Source: Leptospira koniambonensis | Lineage (GTDB): Bacteria; Spirochaetota; Leptospiria; Leptospirales; Leptospiraceae | Direction of reading: 5' to 3' | Assembly: GCF_004769555.1 (NCBI RefSeq) | Contig: NZ_RQFY01000001.1 | Location: forward strand, 248,001-312,000 | DNA length: 64,000 nt | In this document: positions 9,290 to 18,743 of the stretch, one piece after another | Position numbering within the stretch: position 1 is the stretch's first letter | How the letters are laid out: each line of letters starts with the position of its first letter | Translations under genes and position numbers: made by a program | Notes under the pieces: generated by a model | Told to the model about the DNA's origin: nothing | The model's database searches: none | Seen by the model: the letters and a program-made list of their open reading frames with translations, nothing else

Positions 9290-9415
9290 GTAACCTTATG
9301 CAGTTTGACTCGAATGAATTAATGAGTCGTATAAAGAAAAGCTATTGGACTGGATTTTTTAAGGATGTCCAATCTTTCTTCGATTAATGCGGAAAATCTA
9401 AACCAGGAGGATATA
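9289..9415. promoter_or_regulatory. Divergent promoter region between ECF sigma and NrsF-like genes
   Basis: This 125-bp spacer has two inverted repeats. GACTC at 9307-9311 pairs with GAGTC at 9324-9328, and ATTGGAC at 9344-9350 pairs with GTCCAAT at 9367-9373 (16 bp between arms). Either could be an operator or part of back-to-back promoters. A good ribosome binding site, AGGAGG, precedes the NrsF-like ATG. No promoter is firmly assignable by eye. Confidence 0.4.
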
Positions 9416-10041
9416 TGTCAAATTCCGAATCGGACAAGACCAAACAACTGATCCAAACATTGAGTTCCGACCTGGAAAAAGGGAGCCTAAACATTTATAC
9501 CCTTTTCTTTTCCTGTTTGGGTTTAGTATTATTTGGGACTGCTCTGGGATGGTCCGTTTCCAATATAATAGGCCGCTCGAGCGCATTTCCAGGCTGGTGG
9601 CCTGAGCCTACATTATTACTGGTTTGGGGAATTGTCTCCGCTTATCTTTTCAGCAAACTCGCTTTTCCTGAAGAAAGGTCCGCTTGGACATTTTGGGCTG
9701 CGGGCGCATTTCTATTCGTCTGGACTGTTTTTATTCTAGGTCGCTTTTTTATGGAAGAAGCTACAGGCCATGTTCATGTAGGGCTTTGTTCTGTAATTAT
9801 AGCCTCTACTTCTATCTTATTTGGAGCTGGAGCTTGGTTTCTTTTGAGAAATACCGCAAGTTCCAGACCTGGACTTTCAGGGTTTCTATTCTTAAACCTT
9901 TTATTAGCAAGTTCTAATCTATGTTTAAAATTTGTATGCTCTGTCCAAGATCCTTCCCATATTCTGATCTCTCATTTGGCATTCACATTGGTTTGGATTG
10001 GGGTCTTATATATCCCGATCCGAAAAAAATTCAGTTGGTAA
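9415..10041 (+). CDS. NrsF-like (DUF1109) membrane protein, probable anti-sigma factor
   Basis: A 208-residue protein with a short cytoplasmic N-terminus (KTKQLIQTLSSDLEKGSL) followed by about six hydrophobic segments. N-terminal LIQTLSSDL, then a membrane span, then WPEPTLLLVWG and YLFSKLAFPEERS follow the layout of DUF1109/NrsF proteins, which hold sigma-F-like ECF factors at the inner membrane. Divergence from an ECF sigma gene supports this. The sequence is diverged, so the family call is moderate. The stop lies two bases from the convergent helicase gene. Confidence 0.6.
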   Translation: MSNSESDKTKQLIQTLSSDLEKGSLNIYTLFFSCLGLVLFGTALGWSVSNIIGRSSAFPGWWPEPTLLLVWGIVSAYLFSKLAFPEERSAWTFWAAGAFLFVWTVFILGRFFMEEATGHVHVGLCSVIIASTSILFGAGAWFLLRNTASSRPGLSGFLFLNLLLASSNLCLKFVCSVQDPSHILISHLAFTLVWIGVLYIPIRKKFSW

Positions 10042-10043
10042 GC

Positions 10044-11927
10044 CTAGTCTAAAAATTCCCAGGCAGTTCTAAGTTCTCCTGCTAATTCAACTGTTTCCAG
10101 TAAGTCTTTAAAAAAATCGTTCTGTCCGAGAGTAGAGCCATCGCCCACCATTACTAAAAGTTTTTTAGCTCTGGTCATTCCCACATTCCATCTTCTTGTC
10201 TCGGACAAAAATCCAATTTGTCCTTCTGGATTGGAACGAACCAAACTAAAAACCACCGCATCAGATTCTCTCCCTTGGAAAGAATCTACTGTTTCTACTT
10301 CTAATTGAGAAAAATGTTCCGGAAGTATTTCCTCCAGTTTTTGTTTCAAAAGATATCTTTGGTATCTATAGGGAGAAAGAAGGATCAGATTTTTAGGATC
10401 CCATCCTGAATCTATGATCTTCTTCACTATGTTTACAGTAAACTCTGCTTCCCAAGGATTTCCTAAACTTCCTTCTGAATTTTCTTCGGCAGTGTCTGTG
10501 CCTGAACTATCTAAGAATACTAAACTCGAGCCAAATGGTTCTCCTGAATCAAAAGGTGCTTTTTCTCTAAAATTTTGATCTAATCCTGATTTGAGTCGGT
10601 TTTCATAAAACTTCAGATTCGGGAATGTTTGGATCGGATCAGTCATTCTATATTGAGTGTCTAACAGAAATACTCTCTCTTTATCTTGGAAAACAGGAAG
10701 AAGTCTCTCCATTAGGGAAACCTTAAGGTTTGGATCTTCTGAGATCACAGTAGGAGGAAGTTGGAATGGATCTCCTGCGATCACAAACTTATCCGCTTTT
10801 AAGATTGGGATCCAAGAAGAAGGTTCTATTGCCTGGCTGCCCTCATCTAAAATTGCATAATCAAATTCTAAATTATGAAGTTGGTAAGAAGAAGCCCCGG
10901 TATGTGTACAAACGATCACTGGATGGGACTCAAGCAGATATCGGATCAGAACCTTCTGTCTTTCTTTGATATTTTTTCGCAAGGCATCGGCTTCTTTATA
11001 AAGACTTCTTCTTTCTTCTGCTTCTTCTCTACCAAAACTTCTTTTGTATTTGCGGGCCTTCTTCAATAACTCTTGTACTTCTTTTCTGTCCCTTTCTATT
11101 AACTTTGCTTCCGGAGAATGATTCAATTTCATCTCTAAGGAATTTTGAATAATATCAGGATGCATCCTAGCTGGATGGCCAATTCGTAAAACAGGAACTT
11201 TTAGTTTTTCTAAAGATTCTACAAGTAGATCTGAGGCTGAGTTTGTAGGGGCAGAAGCAAGTATTCTCTTACCATCCGCAGCCAGAATACGGATTGCTTC
11301 CACGATTGTTTTAGTTTTCCCAGTTCCGGGAGGACCATGGACTAAAATAAAATCTTCTGTTTGTAAAATTGCAGATACAGCTTTTTTCTGAGAATCATTC
11401 AGAGTTTCCGGAAGATTGGATAGTGATTTAAAATTTGGTTTAGAAACTTCTAACTGATTGGAGAATAGATCCGCAAAATATTTTTCTCTGGAACCTTTTT
11501 TAGCGGAGATTACTTTTTCTAAAGCACGATCCCATTCCTTAAAACTTGTCTCATCGGGAAGTATCTCGAGAGCAAGTTTGCCCTCTTCTACCCAATCTGG
11601 AACTTCCTCCATATAAACAAGGTAGGAATCTTCGTTTGCTTTCAGTAAAACTGAGATATATTCTTCTGATTCTTTTACGATCCGTATAGGTGTACCAGGT
11701 CGGAATAATTCAGGAATGTTTTTGGATTTTGTGGTCCTTAGTAAAACTTTCCAGTTTCCGTCTGCACTTAATTCAGCGTCTTCGAATACTAATGGAAATA
11801 CAGTGAATCCGTCTTGGATCCTTTGGTTGATATCGGAGGAGGAAATTTCTTCCTTATACTTATCCAGCTCCGCCTTTCTTTCTTTTTTTAAAGATTCACG
11901 TAAGGCGGAATAATAAGATTCTTCCAT
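10044..11927 (-). CDS. Superfamily I DNA/RNA helicase, DNA2/UPF1 (IGHMBP2-like) type
   Basis: A 627-residue helicase. Motif I is GPPGTGKTKTIVEA near residue 198, motif II LDEGSQAIEPSSW, motif III AGDPFQLPPTV, then LDTQYRM, and motif V/VI VDSFQGRESDAVVFS and NVGMTRAKK. A beta-barrel-like N-terminal region (VFEDAELSADGNWKVLLR) resembles the 1B/barrel domain of IGHMBP2. These enzymes unwind 5'-3' on DNA or RNA; the bacterial role is not well defined. It is the last gene after leuC-leuD-cysK, starting five bases after the cysK-like stop. Confidence 0.88.
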   Translation of the reverse strand: MEESYYSALRESLKKERKAELDKYKEEISSSDINQRIQDGFTVFPLVFEDAELSADGNWKVLLRTTKSKNIPELFRPGTPIRIVKESEEYISVLLKANEDSYLVYMEEVPDWVEEGKLALEILPDETSFKEWDRALEKVISAKKGSREKYFADLFSNQLEVSKPNFKSLSNLPETLNDSQKKAVSAILQTEDFILVHGPPGTGKTKTIVEAIRILAADGKRILASAPTNSASDLLVESLEKLKVPVLRIGHPARMHPDIIQNSLEMKLNHSPEAKLIERDRKEVQELLKKARKYKRSFGREEAEERRSLYKEADALRKNIKERQKVLIRYLLESHPVIVCTHTGASSYQLHNLEFDYAILDEGSQAIEPSSWIPILKADKFVIAGDPFQLPPTVISEDPNLKVSLMERLLPVFQDKERVFLLDTQYRMTDPIQTFPNLKFYENRLKSGLDQNFREKAPFDSGEPFGSSLVFLDSSGTDTAEENSEGSLGNPWEAEFTVNIVKKIIDSGWDPKNLILLSPYRYQRYLLKQKLEEILPEHFSQLEVETVDSFQGRESDAVVFSLVRSNPEGQIGFLSETRRWNVGMTRAKKLLVMVGDGSTLGQNDFFKDLLETVELAGELRTAWEFLD

Positions 11928-11932
11928 TCCAA

Positions 11933-12934
11933 TTAGAGTCGGTCTGGAGAAAGTACTACAATCTTATAACTAGGAGTCTTTTGATCTTCTCGAGTAGGAA
12001 GACTTTCTGCATAATGAATAGCGGATGCTAGTGTAGTACCGGTAGTCAGTCCTGCAAAAATTCCTTCTTTTTGGTAGAGCTCTGATTGGTAACGAAGCGC
12101 CTCATCTCTATCTACTCCAATATACTGATCAGTAACTTTAGGATCAAAAGACTCAGGAAGTCGGATACTGGAATCACCTTGGATCATTTTACGGATGAAG
12201 CGAGAATTTTTGCTCACTCCCATAATGACTCTCAAAGAAGGTTTTTTACTTTTTAAATATCTTCCTACACCGGAAAGAGTACCGCCGGAACCTCCTCCTG
12301 CTACGAATGCATCTACATTCCCAGCAAGATCTCTCCAGATCTCAGGCCCGGTAAATAAGAAGTGTGCATTCGTATTTGCCATGTCCTTGAACTCATTCAG
12401 GATCACGCTGTTTTTCTCTCTGTCTTTAGCTGCCTTTGCAGTTTCTAAAAGAGAATCGTCCCAATTACCTTTTGCAAGTTGAACAACTTCCACACTAGCA
12501 CCGTAAGATTTTAATTCTTTGATCTTCTCTTGATCCGTATCAGGAGCTAAGAAAACTTTGAACTTGTACTGGCGGAGAGTAGAAATCCAAGCTAAAGAGA
12601 TTGCAGTAGTATTATATCCAGCTTGGAAAATAGAACCGCCGGGTTTTAGTTCTCCCCTTCTTTCTGCTGCAAGCACCATAGAAAGTGCAGTTCTATCTTT
12701 TACACTTCCGGTAGGATTACAAAACTCTGCTTTTAGATAAATTTCTACATTCGGAATATGAGAACCGATCTGATTGAGTCGGATCAAAGGAGTATTCCCG
12801 ATCATCTGGAGAACATTCTCTTTGATCGGTTTAGCTACACTTAGCTCTCTTCCGAAAGCATTTTGGACATTATTCAAAGCCCCCAGAAGGCTATTGCCGA
12901 ATTCATCTATGGAGCGTGAAATTTCGTCGAACAT
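11933..12934 (-). CDS. Cysteine synthase-like PLP enzyme (CysK/CBS family) with altered substrate loop
   Basis: A 333-residue fold-type II PLP enzyme. The PLP lysine is K79 in NPTGSVKDR, followed by the glycine-rich phosphate loop GGGSGGTLSG, TGPEIWRDL and EGIFAGLTTG. About 40 residues precede the conserved MIGNTPLIRL. Oddly, the usual TSGNTG substrate-carboxylate loop reads AGYNTTA. Most likely it makes cysteine from O-acetylserine and sulfide, but the changed loop leaves another amino-acid substrate possible. It follows leuD by 29 bp in one operon. Confidence 0.78.
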   Translation of the reverse strand: MFDEISRSIDEFGNSLLGALNNVQNAFGRELSVAKPIKENVLQMIGNTPLIRLNQIGSHIPNVEIYLKAEFCNPTGSVKDRTALSMVLAAERRGELKPGGSIFQAGYNTTAISLAWISTLRQYKFKVFLAPDTDQEKIKELKSYGASVEVVQLAKGNWDDSLLETAKAAKDREKNSVILNEFKDMANTNAHFLFTGPEIWRDLAGNVDAFVAGGGSGGTLSGVGRYLKSKKPSLRVIMGVSKNSRFIRKMIQGDSSIRLPESFDPKVTDQYIGVDRDEALRYQSELYQKEGIFAGLTTGTTLASAIHYAESLPTREDQKTPSYKIVVLSPDRL

Positions 12935-12963
12935 AGTCTTCTAGAGTCCTGTATTTTAGAAAA

Positions 12964-13590
12964 TTACTTATGAGAAGCGTACAACCAAGGAACATCTTTT
13001 CGATTTTTCTCTTCGTATATAGAGATCTCAGCAGCATGCTGCAGAGTTAAACCGATATCATCCAAACCATTGAACAAACAATATTTACGGAAAGAGTCCA
13101 CTTCGAAATTGTAAACATTTCCGGAAGGACTGATCACATTCTGTTTGTCCAGATCGATCTTAATTTTGGCTCCCGGAGTCTTATCCACGATCTTGAAAAT
13201 TTCGTCCACTTCTTCCGGCTTTAAAACAACTGGAAGCATACCGTTTTTGAAACAATTATTATAAAAAATATCAGCGTAAGAAGGAGCAATAATCGCTCTA
13301 AATCCGTAATCTTCCAATGCCCAAGGAGCATGTTCTCTGGAAGAACCACATCCAAAATTGTCTCTGGTTACAAGAACGGAAGCACCTTTATATCTGTCTT
13401 GGTTCAGGCTGAACTCAGGATTTGGTTTAGTTCCCTCGTCGTCCAGATATCTCCAATCATGGAATAGATGGATACCAAAACCGGTACGTTCGATCTTCTT
13501 CAAAAATTGTTTAGGGATGATTGCATCCGTATCTATATTTGGGCGATCAATTAGGACCGCTAAACCTTCGTGTTGAGTAAAGGGTTTCAT
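12964..13590 (-). CDS. leuD: 3-isopropylmalate dehydratase small subunit
   Basis: A 208-residue swivel-domain protein. [13 protein letters not shown] near residue 20, [15 protein letters not shown] near 78-92 and the later [10 protein letters not shown] are LeuD signatures. With LeuC it isomerises 2-isopropylmalate to 3-isopropylmalate in leucine synthesis. In Leptospira isoleucine is made by a related citramalate pathway, so it may also serve citramalate isomerisation. It is 12 bp downstream of leuC. Confidence 0.96.
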   Translation of the reverse strand: MKPFTQHEGLAVLIDRPNIDTDAIIPKQFLKKIERTGFGIHLFHDWRYLDDEGTKPNPEFSLNQDRYKGASVLVTRDNFGCGSSREHAPWALEDYGFRAIIAPSYADIFYNNCFKNGMLPVVLKPEEVDEIFKIVDKTPGAKIKIDLDKQNVISPSGNVYNFEVDSFRKYCLFNGLDDIGLTLQHAAEISIYEEKNRKDVPWLYASHK

Positions 13591-13602
13591 GAGTCAGTAT
13601 CC

Positions 13603-15000
13603 TTATTTCCAGTTCCGAATATCTACAAAATGTCCTTCGACTGCAGCAGCGGCTGCCATTGCAGGACCGACCAGGTGAGTTCTTCCACCCTTTCCTTGTC
13701 TTCCTTCGAAGTTACGATTGGAAGTAGAAGCGCATCTGTCTCCTGGTTGTAAAACGTCGTCGTTCATAGCGAGGCACATGGAACAACCTGGTTGTCTCCA
13801 TTCGAAGCCAGCTTCTATAAAAATTTTATCAAGTCCTTCTGCTTCTGCTTGGCGTTTCACCCTTCCGGAACCGGGAACTACAATTGCCTGAACCTTCGTG
13901 GAAACCTTCTTACCTTTTACGGTCGTCGCAGCCACTCTCAAATCTTCAATTCTAGAGTTTGTGCAAGAACCGATGAATACCTTATTCACAAAGACATCTT
14001 CCATCTTTTGTCCAGGTTTCAGGTCCATATATTTCAGTGCGTTTTCGATACTGATCTTTTCTACAGCATCCGGAGCATCTTTTGGATCAGGAACAATTCC
14101 AGTCACAGGAACTACTTGTCCTGGAGAAGTTCCCCAAGTAACTTGAGGAGCAATTTCTTCTGCTTTTAATACTATGCTAGTATCAAATTTAGCTCCGTCG
14201 TCTGTCACATAACGTTTCCATTTTTGGACAGCCAGATCCCATTCTGCACCTTTAGGTGCGAAATCTTTTCCTTTCAGATAATCAAAAGTAGTTTGGTCTG
14301 GAGCGATAAGCCCTGCTCTTGCACCTGCCTCGATGGACATATTACAAACAGTCATACGAGCTTCCATACTTAAGGAGGAAATTGCAGATCCTCTATATTC
14401 GATTACATATCCGGTTGCTCCACCAGTACCGATCTTTCCGATAATCGCAAGAACGATATCCTTAGCGGTTACATGAGGAGAAAGTTGACCATCTACTCTG
14501 ATCTCCATGGTCTTTGCTCTTCTTTGTAAAAGAGTTTGAGTAGCAAGCACATGTTCTACTTCAGAAGTTCCAATCCCAAAAGCAAGTGCTCCAAAAGCTC
14601 CATGAGTAGAAGTATGGGAATCCCCACAAACAATAGTCATCCCTGGATGAGTCAGTCCCATCTCAGGAGCGATCACATGGATGATCCCTTGGTCAGGGTG
14701 ATTTAGATCATAAAGAGTAATACCATTCTCATTACAATTCTTGATAAGAGTTTTCATCTGGTTGGCGGAGATTGGATCGGCCAATTCCAGGTCACGGATC
14801 CGAGTGGAAACGTTATGGTCCATCGTAGCAAAAGTAGCTTCCGGACGGCGCACCTTTCTTGCAGCCATACGAATACCATCAAAAGCCTGGGGACTCGTTA
14901 CCTCATGGATGAGATGTCTGTCTATATAAAGTAGATAAGACCCTCCGTCCAATTCACCGACCAAATGGTCTTCCCAGATTTTTTCGAACATCGTTTTCAT
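13603..15000 (-). CDS. leuC: 3-isopropylmalate dehydratase large subunit
   Basis: An aconitase-family protein of 465 residues from the ATG chosen here ([15 protein letters not shown]). An upstream in-frame ATG would add ten residues with no match to the family. The [4Fe-4S] ligands are the cysteine in [12 protein letters not shown] and the two in [28 protein letters not shown] is the conserved substrate segment. A perfect CCCCCAGGGGG palindrome at 15012-15022 covers the G-rich stretch likely to act as its ribosome binding site. It starts the leuC-leuD-cysK-helicase operon. Confidence 0.96.
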   Translation of the reverse strand: MKTMFEKIWEDHLVGELDGGSYLLYIDRHLIHEVTSPQAFDGIRMAARKVRRPEATFATMDHNVSTRIRDLELADPISANQMKTLIKNCNENGITLYDLNHPDQGIIHVIAPEMGLTHPGMTIVCGDSHTSTHGAFGALAFGIGTSEVEHVLATQTLLQRRAKTMEIRVDGQLSPHVTAKDIVLAIIGKIGTGGATGYVIEYRGSAISSLSMEARMTVCNMSIEAGARAGLIAPDQTTFDYLKGKDFAPKGAEWDLAVQKWKRYVTDDGAKFDTSIVLKAEEIAPQVTWGTSPGQVVPVTGIVPDPKDAPDAVEKISIENALKYMDLKPGQKMEDVFVNKVFIGSCTNSRIEDLRVAATTVKGKKVSTKVQAIVVPGSGRVKRQAEAEGLDKIFIEAGFEWRQPGCSMCLAMNDDVLQPGDRCASTSNRNFEGRQGKGGRTHLVGPAMAAAAAVEGHFVDIRNWK

Positions 15001-15124
15001 GGTGCGCAGATCCCCCAGGGGGTAATTCAAGAGTAAAGATTAGACTTCCTTACGGAAGCTCTCTTCCATGCTAAAAATCAGGGGTTTTTCGTAAAGAAGG
15101 TTCCGGGGGAAGGCCGCGAATCTA

Positions 15125-16600
15125 TCATTTGCCTCGGAAAACGAGTAAAGCCTTACCGATCCCTATCTCGTCAAAATCGTACAAGATCCTTGGTCTCAGA
15201 ATTTTTTTACCGTTCAGGAATGTTCCGGATTCGGAAACCAGATCGTATAGAATATACCGATTGCGGACCTTTCTGATCCTTGCATGATTTTTACTTACAG
15301 ATTGTTCGTATAAAACCAAATCACAAAGGTCGGAATTTCCAATATTGGTCTCAGCTCTTGCGAGTGAGTATTGTTTGCCTGGATTTCTTCCTTCTTTAAA
15401 AACAAGTGTGGCCTTTTCATAGGATTCACCCTGATCGAATTCTTTTAGAGCAACAGGAGCCGCCCTTTCCGTCTCGATCCTATCTTCTTCCGAATAAACA
15501 AGCTGGTACTGGTTACCATACATTTTACGATAAGCATCTTGTTCGAATTCTATCGTATGAAGTCTTTCTTCAGGACTTACAGTTCCTTCAGGATTCTGCT
15601 TTTTTCCTTTTTTCAGAACAACGATCAGGGCTACCAAAGTAAGAATTAATAAGAAAGTAAAACTAGGTAAAAAGATAGAAGGATGTAATAAGAAAACGAG
15701 AAGCCTAGTCCGAAATGGAAGATCATAAGAAAAGCTAAGTCGTCTGGAATTTTTAGTCTCCAGTTCTACTTCTAAATTTCCAGTTCCTTGGAATTGCCAT
15801 TCGTCTTGGAAAGGAGATTCATAAACCAAGGACCAAGGTTCTTTTCTGAAATAATCCAGGTCTCCAAAAACCTGGGTCCTAAAATCAGGACTATTCAAAG
15901 AATAGAATGTTCCGCCATATCTTTTTGCTAAAAACTTTCCTCCGTTAGAAGGAAAAGACAAAACATTGATAGGAATATTCGGAGTGTATTCTCCATTCTG
16001 AGCTTCATTAGAAGGAATGAGATCTTGGTCGTAAAATAGAGTCAGAATATAATCGGTCTCTTTCAAACGAGGAGAGATCTTTTGAAAAACATAGTCCAGA
16101 TTTGCTGAGGTATTTCTGTTGGACTTCCCACCTGGAACCTTAGCTTCTTTCAAAGCATCCGATTTACTTAGATCATCTTTGGAGAAGAATACATCATCCG
16201 TAAAAAATATAAAGCTGAACCTATCTGCAGAATCAGCTCTTTCTACAATTGTTTTTAAGATCTCTGTGGCTTGCACATTATGATCAAATGAATTCGTCAT
16301 CTGAGTGATGAGATAAATATGAACAGGCCTTGTGCCTTCTGGTCTATGGATCTTAAGAGGACCTACTCGTCTGGAACGATTTTCTTTTTGTTCCGAAACT
16401 GTAAGTATCTCTTGGTCCAGAGATACACCCTTGCCTGCTCTCAATTTTAATTCTACTTTAGGATATCTGGAAATATCATATTCTTCTAAATGAATACTTT
16501 CTGCCCCAACAAACGCTGGGTATACGCAAGCTAGCAAAATCAGAAAATATATGAAGAAGCGACCAATCATAAGATTTTGCAATTTAAGCGGGATTTTCAT
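15125..16600 (-). CDS. Membrane-anchored FHA-domain protein with degenerate vWA-like region
   Basis: A 491-residue protein with an N-terminal signal or anchor segment. An extracytoplasmic alpha/beta domain (about 85-260) reads like a von Willebrand A domain without a clear MIDAS motif (VHIYLITQMTNSFDHNV, DRFSFIFFTDDVFF). One membrane span sits near 310-330 (SFTFLLILTLVALIVVL). A C-terminal FHA domain holds IGNSDLCDLVLYEQSVSKNH and SGTFLNGKKI, the phosphothreonine-binding motif. It may link a periplasmic event to Ser/Thr phosphorylation in the cytoplasm. It overlaps the ABC ATPase gene by 17 bp. Its partner is unknown. Confidence 0.75.
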   Translation of the reverse strand: MKIPLKLQNLMIGRFFIYFLILLACVYPAFVGAESIHLEEYDISRYPKVELKLRAGKGVSLDQEILTVSEQKENRSRRVGPLKIHRPEGTRPVHIYLITQMTNSFDHNVQATEILKTIVERADSADRFSFIFFTDDVFFSKDDLSKSDALKEAKVPGGKSNRNTSANLDYVFQKISPRLKETDYILTLFYDQDLIPSNEAQNGEYTPNIPINVLSFPSNGGKFLAKRYGGTFYSLNSPDFRTQVFGDLDYFRKEPWSLVYESPFQDEWQFQGTGNLEVELETKNSRRLSFSYDLPFRTRLLVFLLHPSIFLPSFTFLLILTLVALIVVLKKGKKQNPEGTVSPEERLHTIEFEQDAYRKMYGNQYQLVYSEEDRIETERAAPVALKEFDQGESYEKATLVFKEGRNPGKQYSLARAETNIGNSDLCDLVLYEQSVSKNHARIRKVRNRYILYDLVSESGTFLNGKKILRPRILYDFDEIGIGKALLVFRGK

Positions 16601-17369
16601 CCAAAGTAAACAGTTTTCTGGAATACTCCAAATGAGGGTTCCAGGACCCGTTTTGCTTTTTCAAGGTCTCCAGTTTTTCCCCACTTCTCATTACAGTTAT
16701 AGTATCGGCTAGCTCCCTAGCAGAACTAAGATCATGGCTGATAAATAGAAGCCCTGCTCCCAGATCTTTCACCTTGGATTTCAAAAGTTCCAGGATCGCC
16801 CTTCCTGTGATCGGATCCAAAGCAGAAGTGGGTTCGTCTGCGAGAATCAGCTCTGCTCCTGAATACACCGAAAGTAGTACTAAAATTCTCTGTCTTTCTC
16901 CTCCGGAAAGTTGATGAGGTCTCGCCTTCCAGGCAGCCTCTGGATCAGAAAGTCCGAATTCTTTTAGGAGTCTGAGACCAGTTGCCGGATTTGCAAGTTC
17001 TGGTTGGATGAGAGAAAAATATTCTAGGATTTGAGAACCTATACTCAAAAATGGATGAAGACCAATTGCTGCAGTTTGAGGGATTAAACTAATCCGTTTT
17101 CCTCGCCAATTTTTCCAAAGAGAAAAATCTCCACTTTGTATGTCTTGGGAGAAGAGTGAAAATTTTTCCCAGGTTACGATAGCTTCTTCATTGAGAAGTC
17201 CGAGTATCGTGCTTGCAAAAGTAGATTTTCCGCTTCCGGATTCTCCGACCAAAGCATGAACTTCTTTTTTAGAAATTTGGAAATCGAAGTTTTTAAGAAT
17301 ATGTGAAGACCCGATTTTTACATTCAGGTCTTGTATAAAAAGAATAGTCTCGGATGATTCTCTCTCCAA
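16584..17369 (-). CDS. ABC transporter ATP-binding protein, oligopeptide/nickel-import type, without permease
   Basis: A 261-residue nucleotide-binding subunit. Walker A is GESGSGKSTFAS near residue 40, the signature is HQLSGGERQRI, Walker B is ELILADEPTSALDP and the H-loop is LLFISHDLSS. It most resembles DppD/OppD-type ATPases but lacks their C-terminal oligopeptide extension, and no permease or binding-protein gene is adjacent. It lies between gmhA and the FHA gene with near-zero spacing. The substrate is unknown; partners may be encoded elsewhere. Confidence 0.85.
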   Translation of the reverse strand: MERESSETILFIQDLNVKIGSSHILKNFDFQISKKEVHALVGESGSGKSTFASTILGLLNEEAIVTWEKFSLFSQDIQSGDFSLWKNWRGKRISLIPQTAAIGLHPFLSIGSQILEYFSLIQPELANPATGLRLLKEFGLSDPEAAWKARPHQLSGGERQRILVLLSVYSGAELILADEPTSALDPITGRAILELLKSKVKDLGAGLLFISHDLSSARELADTITVMRSGEKLETLKKQNGSWNPHLEYSRKLFTLDENPA

Positions 17370-17372
17370 GTT

Positions 17373-17966
17373 TTATCCTAACTGAAAGAGTTCATATTCT
17401 ACGATCGAACAAAGAATATGGCCGATCAGAATATGGGATTCTTGGATACGCGCGGTTTCTTTTCTAGGGATGATTAGATCTAGATCCGCCATACCTTTCA
17501 TTTTTCCGCCATCTCCACCTAAGAAAGAGATTGTTTTCATCCCAATCTTTTTGGCGGATTCCAAGGCAGCGATCACGTTTTTGGAATTCCCACTGGTTGA
17601 AAGACCTACAAGTAAATCTCCCGGTTTTCCGAAAGCTTCTACCTGACGAGAAAACACAAACTCGTATCCGTAATCATTGGAACAAGCAGTTAGAACCGCT
17701 GAGTCAGCAGATAATGATAACGCAGGAAGTGCTCTTCTTTCATTTCCAGATTTATAACGGACCACAAGTTCTGCTGCGATATGAGACGCATCACAAGAAG
17801 AACCGCCGTTTCCGCAAAAAAGGATCGTACTCCCTTTTTTTAATACTTCGGAAGCAATTTTTCCTGCTTCTTCAATTTCAGGAAGAAGTGTATCCAATAC
17901 TGCTTTTTTGGTCTCGATAGAGTCCTGGATCTGTTTGGATGCGATTTCTTTTAAGTTCATTCTCAT
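17373..17966 (-). CDS. gmhA: Phosphoheptose isomerase (SIS domain)
   Basis: A 197-residue SIS-domain protein. [20 protein letters not shown] near residue 52 and [14 protein letters not shown] near 118 are the sugar-phosphate binding motifs, and [17 protein letters not shown] is the C-terminal catalytic helix. It converts sedoheptulose 7-phosphate to glycero-manno-heptose 7-phosphate, feeding heptose into LPS core. Two ATG codons six bases apart could start it; the first overlaps the upstream stop as ATGA. Neighbouring glycosyltransferase and ligase genes fit an LPS role. Confidence 0.92.
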   Translation of the reverse strand: MRMNLKEIASKQIQDSIETKKAVLDTLLPEIEEAGKIASEVLKKGSTILFCGNGGSSCDASHIAAELVVRYKSGNERRALPALSLSADSAVLTACSNDYGYEFVFSRQVEAFGKPGDLLVGLSTSGNSKNVIAALESAKKIGMKTISFLGGDGGKMKGMADLDLIIPRKETARIQESHILIGHILCSIVEYELFQLG

Positions 17967-18742
17967 TTATCCTTTTTAGACCGAATTTTAGAGAGCACTG
18001 ACTCAAAATCCTTTTTGGCTGAATCAAATTCATACAGTGTCAAATTTTCGGAATGCGGAGAATTCCTATTCCCGCTTACGTTTAAAAAATACAATTCTTT
18101 AGAAACGATCTGTTTCACTCTTTCAGAAGAATTTGCCTGGAATACATCCTCAAATTCCTTTCCTAAAAATACCAATAATACTGCGATTGTGCTCGGCCTG
18201 AGATTAATCAATATCTGTTGTTTCCAAATTGGTTCCCAAGTAAGTATCTCTTTCCAAGAATCAATAGAACGTTTTAGATCTGCCTCTTCTTGCAGAACCG
18301 ACCAAGATTCTTCATCCCAATTTGGGGTGTTAATTCCAGACAAGATACTTTTTAGACTTTTATGGTCTCCGCTTAAAAGTCGGTTTAAGTCAGCCTCTCC
18401 TAAAAAAATCACCCCGCTGATCTTATCACCTTGTTCCGTTAGATAGTTTCCAGTTGAAACAACTAAGGAATATTCTCTGCCTGATTTTTCCTTACCTTCT
18501 AAACGGAATAGATTTCGGTTATTTTTAGTAAGTTTAAGAGATTGATTTTCAAAAATTACACCGGAAGGTTTTTTACGGGTCACAAAAAAGCGATCTGCTT
18601 TTTCTCTTAGGTCTTTTAATTCCCAGGTATAACCTCGGCTATCCCTAACTAATTCTTTTTCTGTTTCGTGAGAGACTTTCTTTTTCTTTCTCCAAAAAAA
18701 GAGTTTATTCCAAAAACCTGATTTTTGTTTACCCTTGGCCAT
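17963..18742 (-). CDS. Conserved hypothetical protein in LPS gene cluster
   Basis: I do not recognise a domain in this 259-residue protein. It has a very basic N-terminus ([11 protein letters not shown]), no signal peptide, a mixed alpha/beta middle and a lysine-rich C-terminus. One moderately hydrophobic stretch ([14 protein letters not shown]) near residue 185 is too short to call a membrane span with confidence. It lies between the glycosyltransferase (gap of one base) and gmhA (four-base overlap), so it is certainly co-expressed with heptose and LPS core genes. Confidence 0.7.
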   Translation of the reverse strand: MAKGKQKSGFWNKLFFWRKKKKVSHETEKELVRDSRGYTWELKDLREKADRFFVTRKKPSGVIFENQSLKLTKNNRNLFRLEGKEKSGREYSLVVSTGNYLTEQGDKISGVIFLGEADLNRLLSGDHKSLKSILSGINTPNWDEESWSVLQEEADLKRSIDSWKEILTWEPIWKQQILINLRPSTIAVLLVFLGKEFEDVFQANSSERVKQIVSKELYFLNVSGNRNSPHSENLTLYEFDSAKKDFESVLSKIRSKKDK

Positions 18743-18743
18743 C

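Noticed and set aside
15001..15030. Ten-residue N-terminal extension of LeuC
   Set aside because: The extension does not match LeuC; the ATG at 15000 fits the family start.
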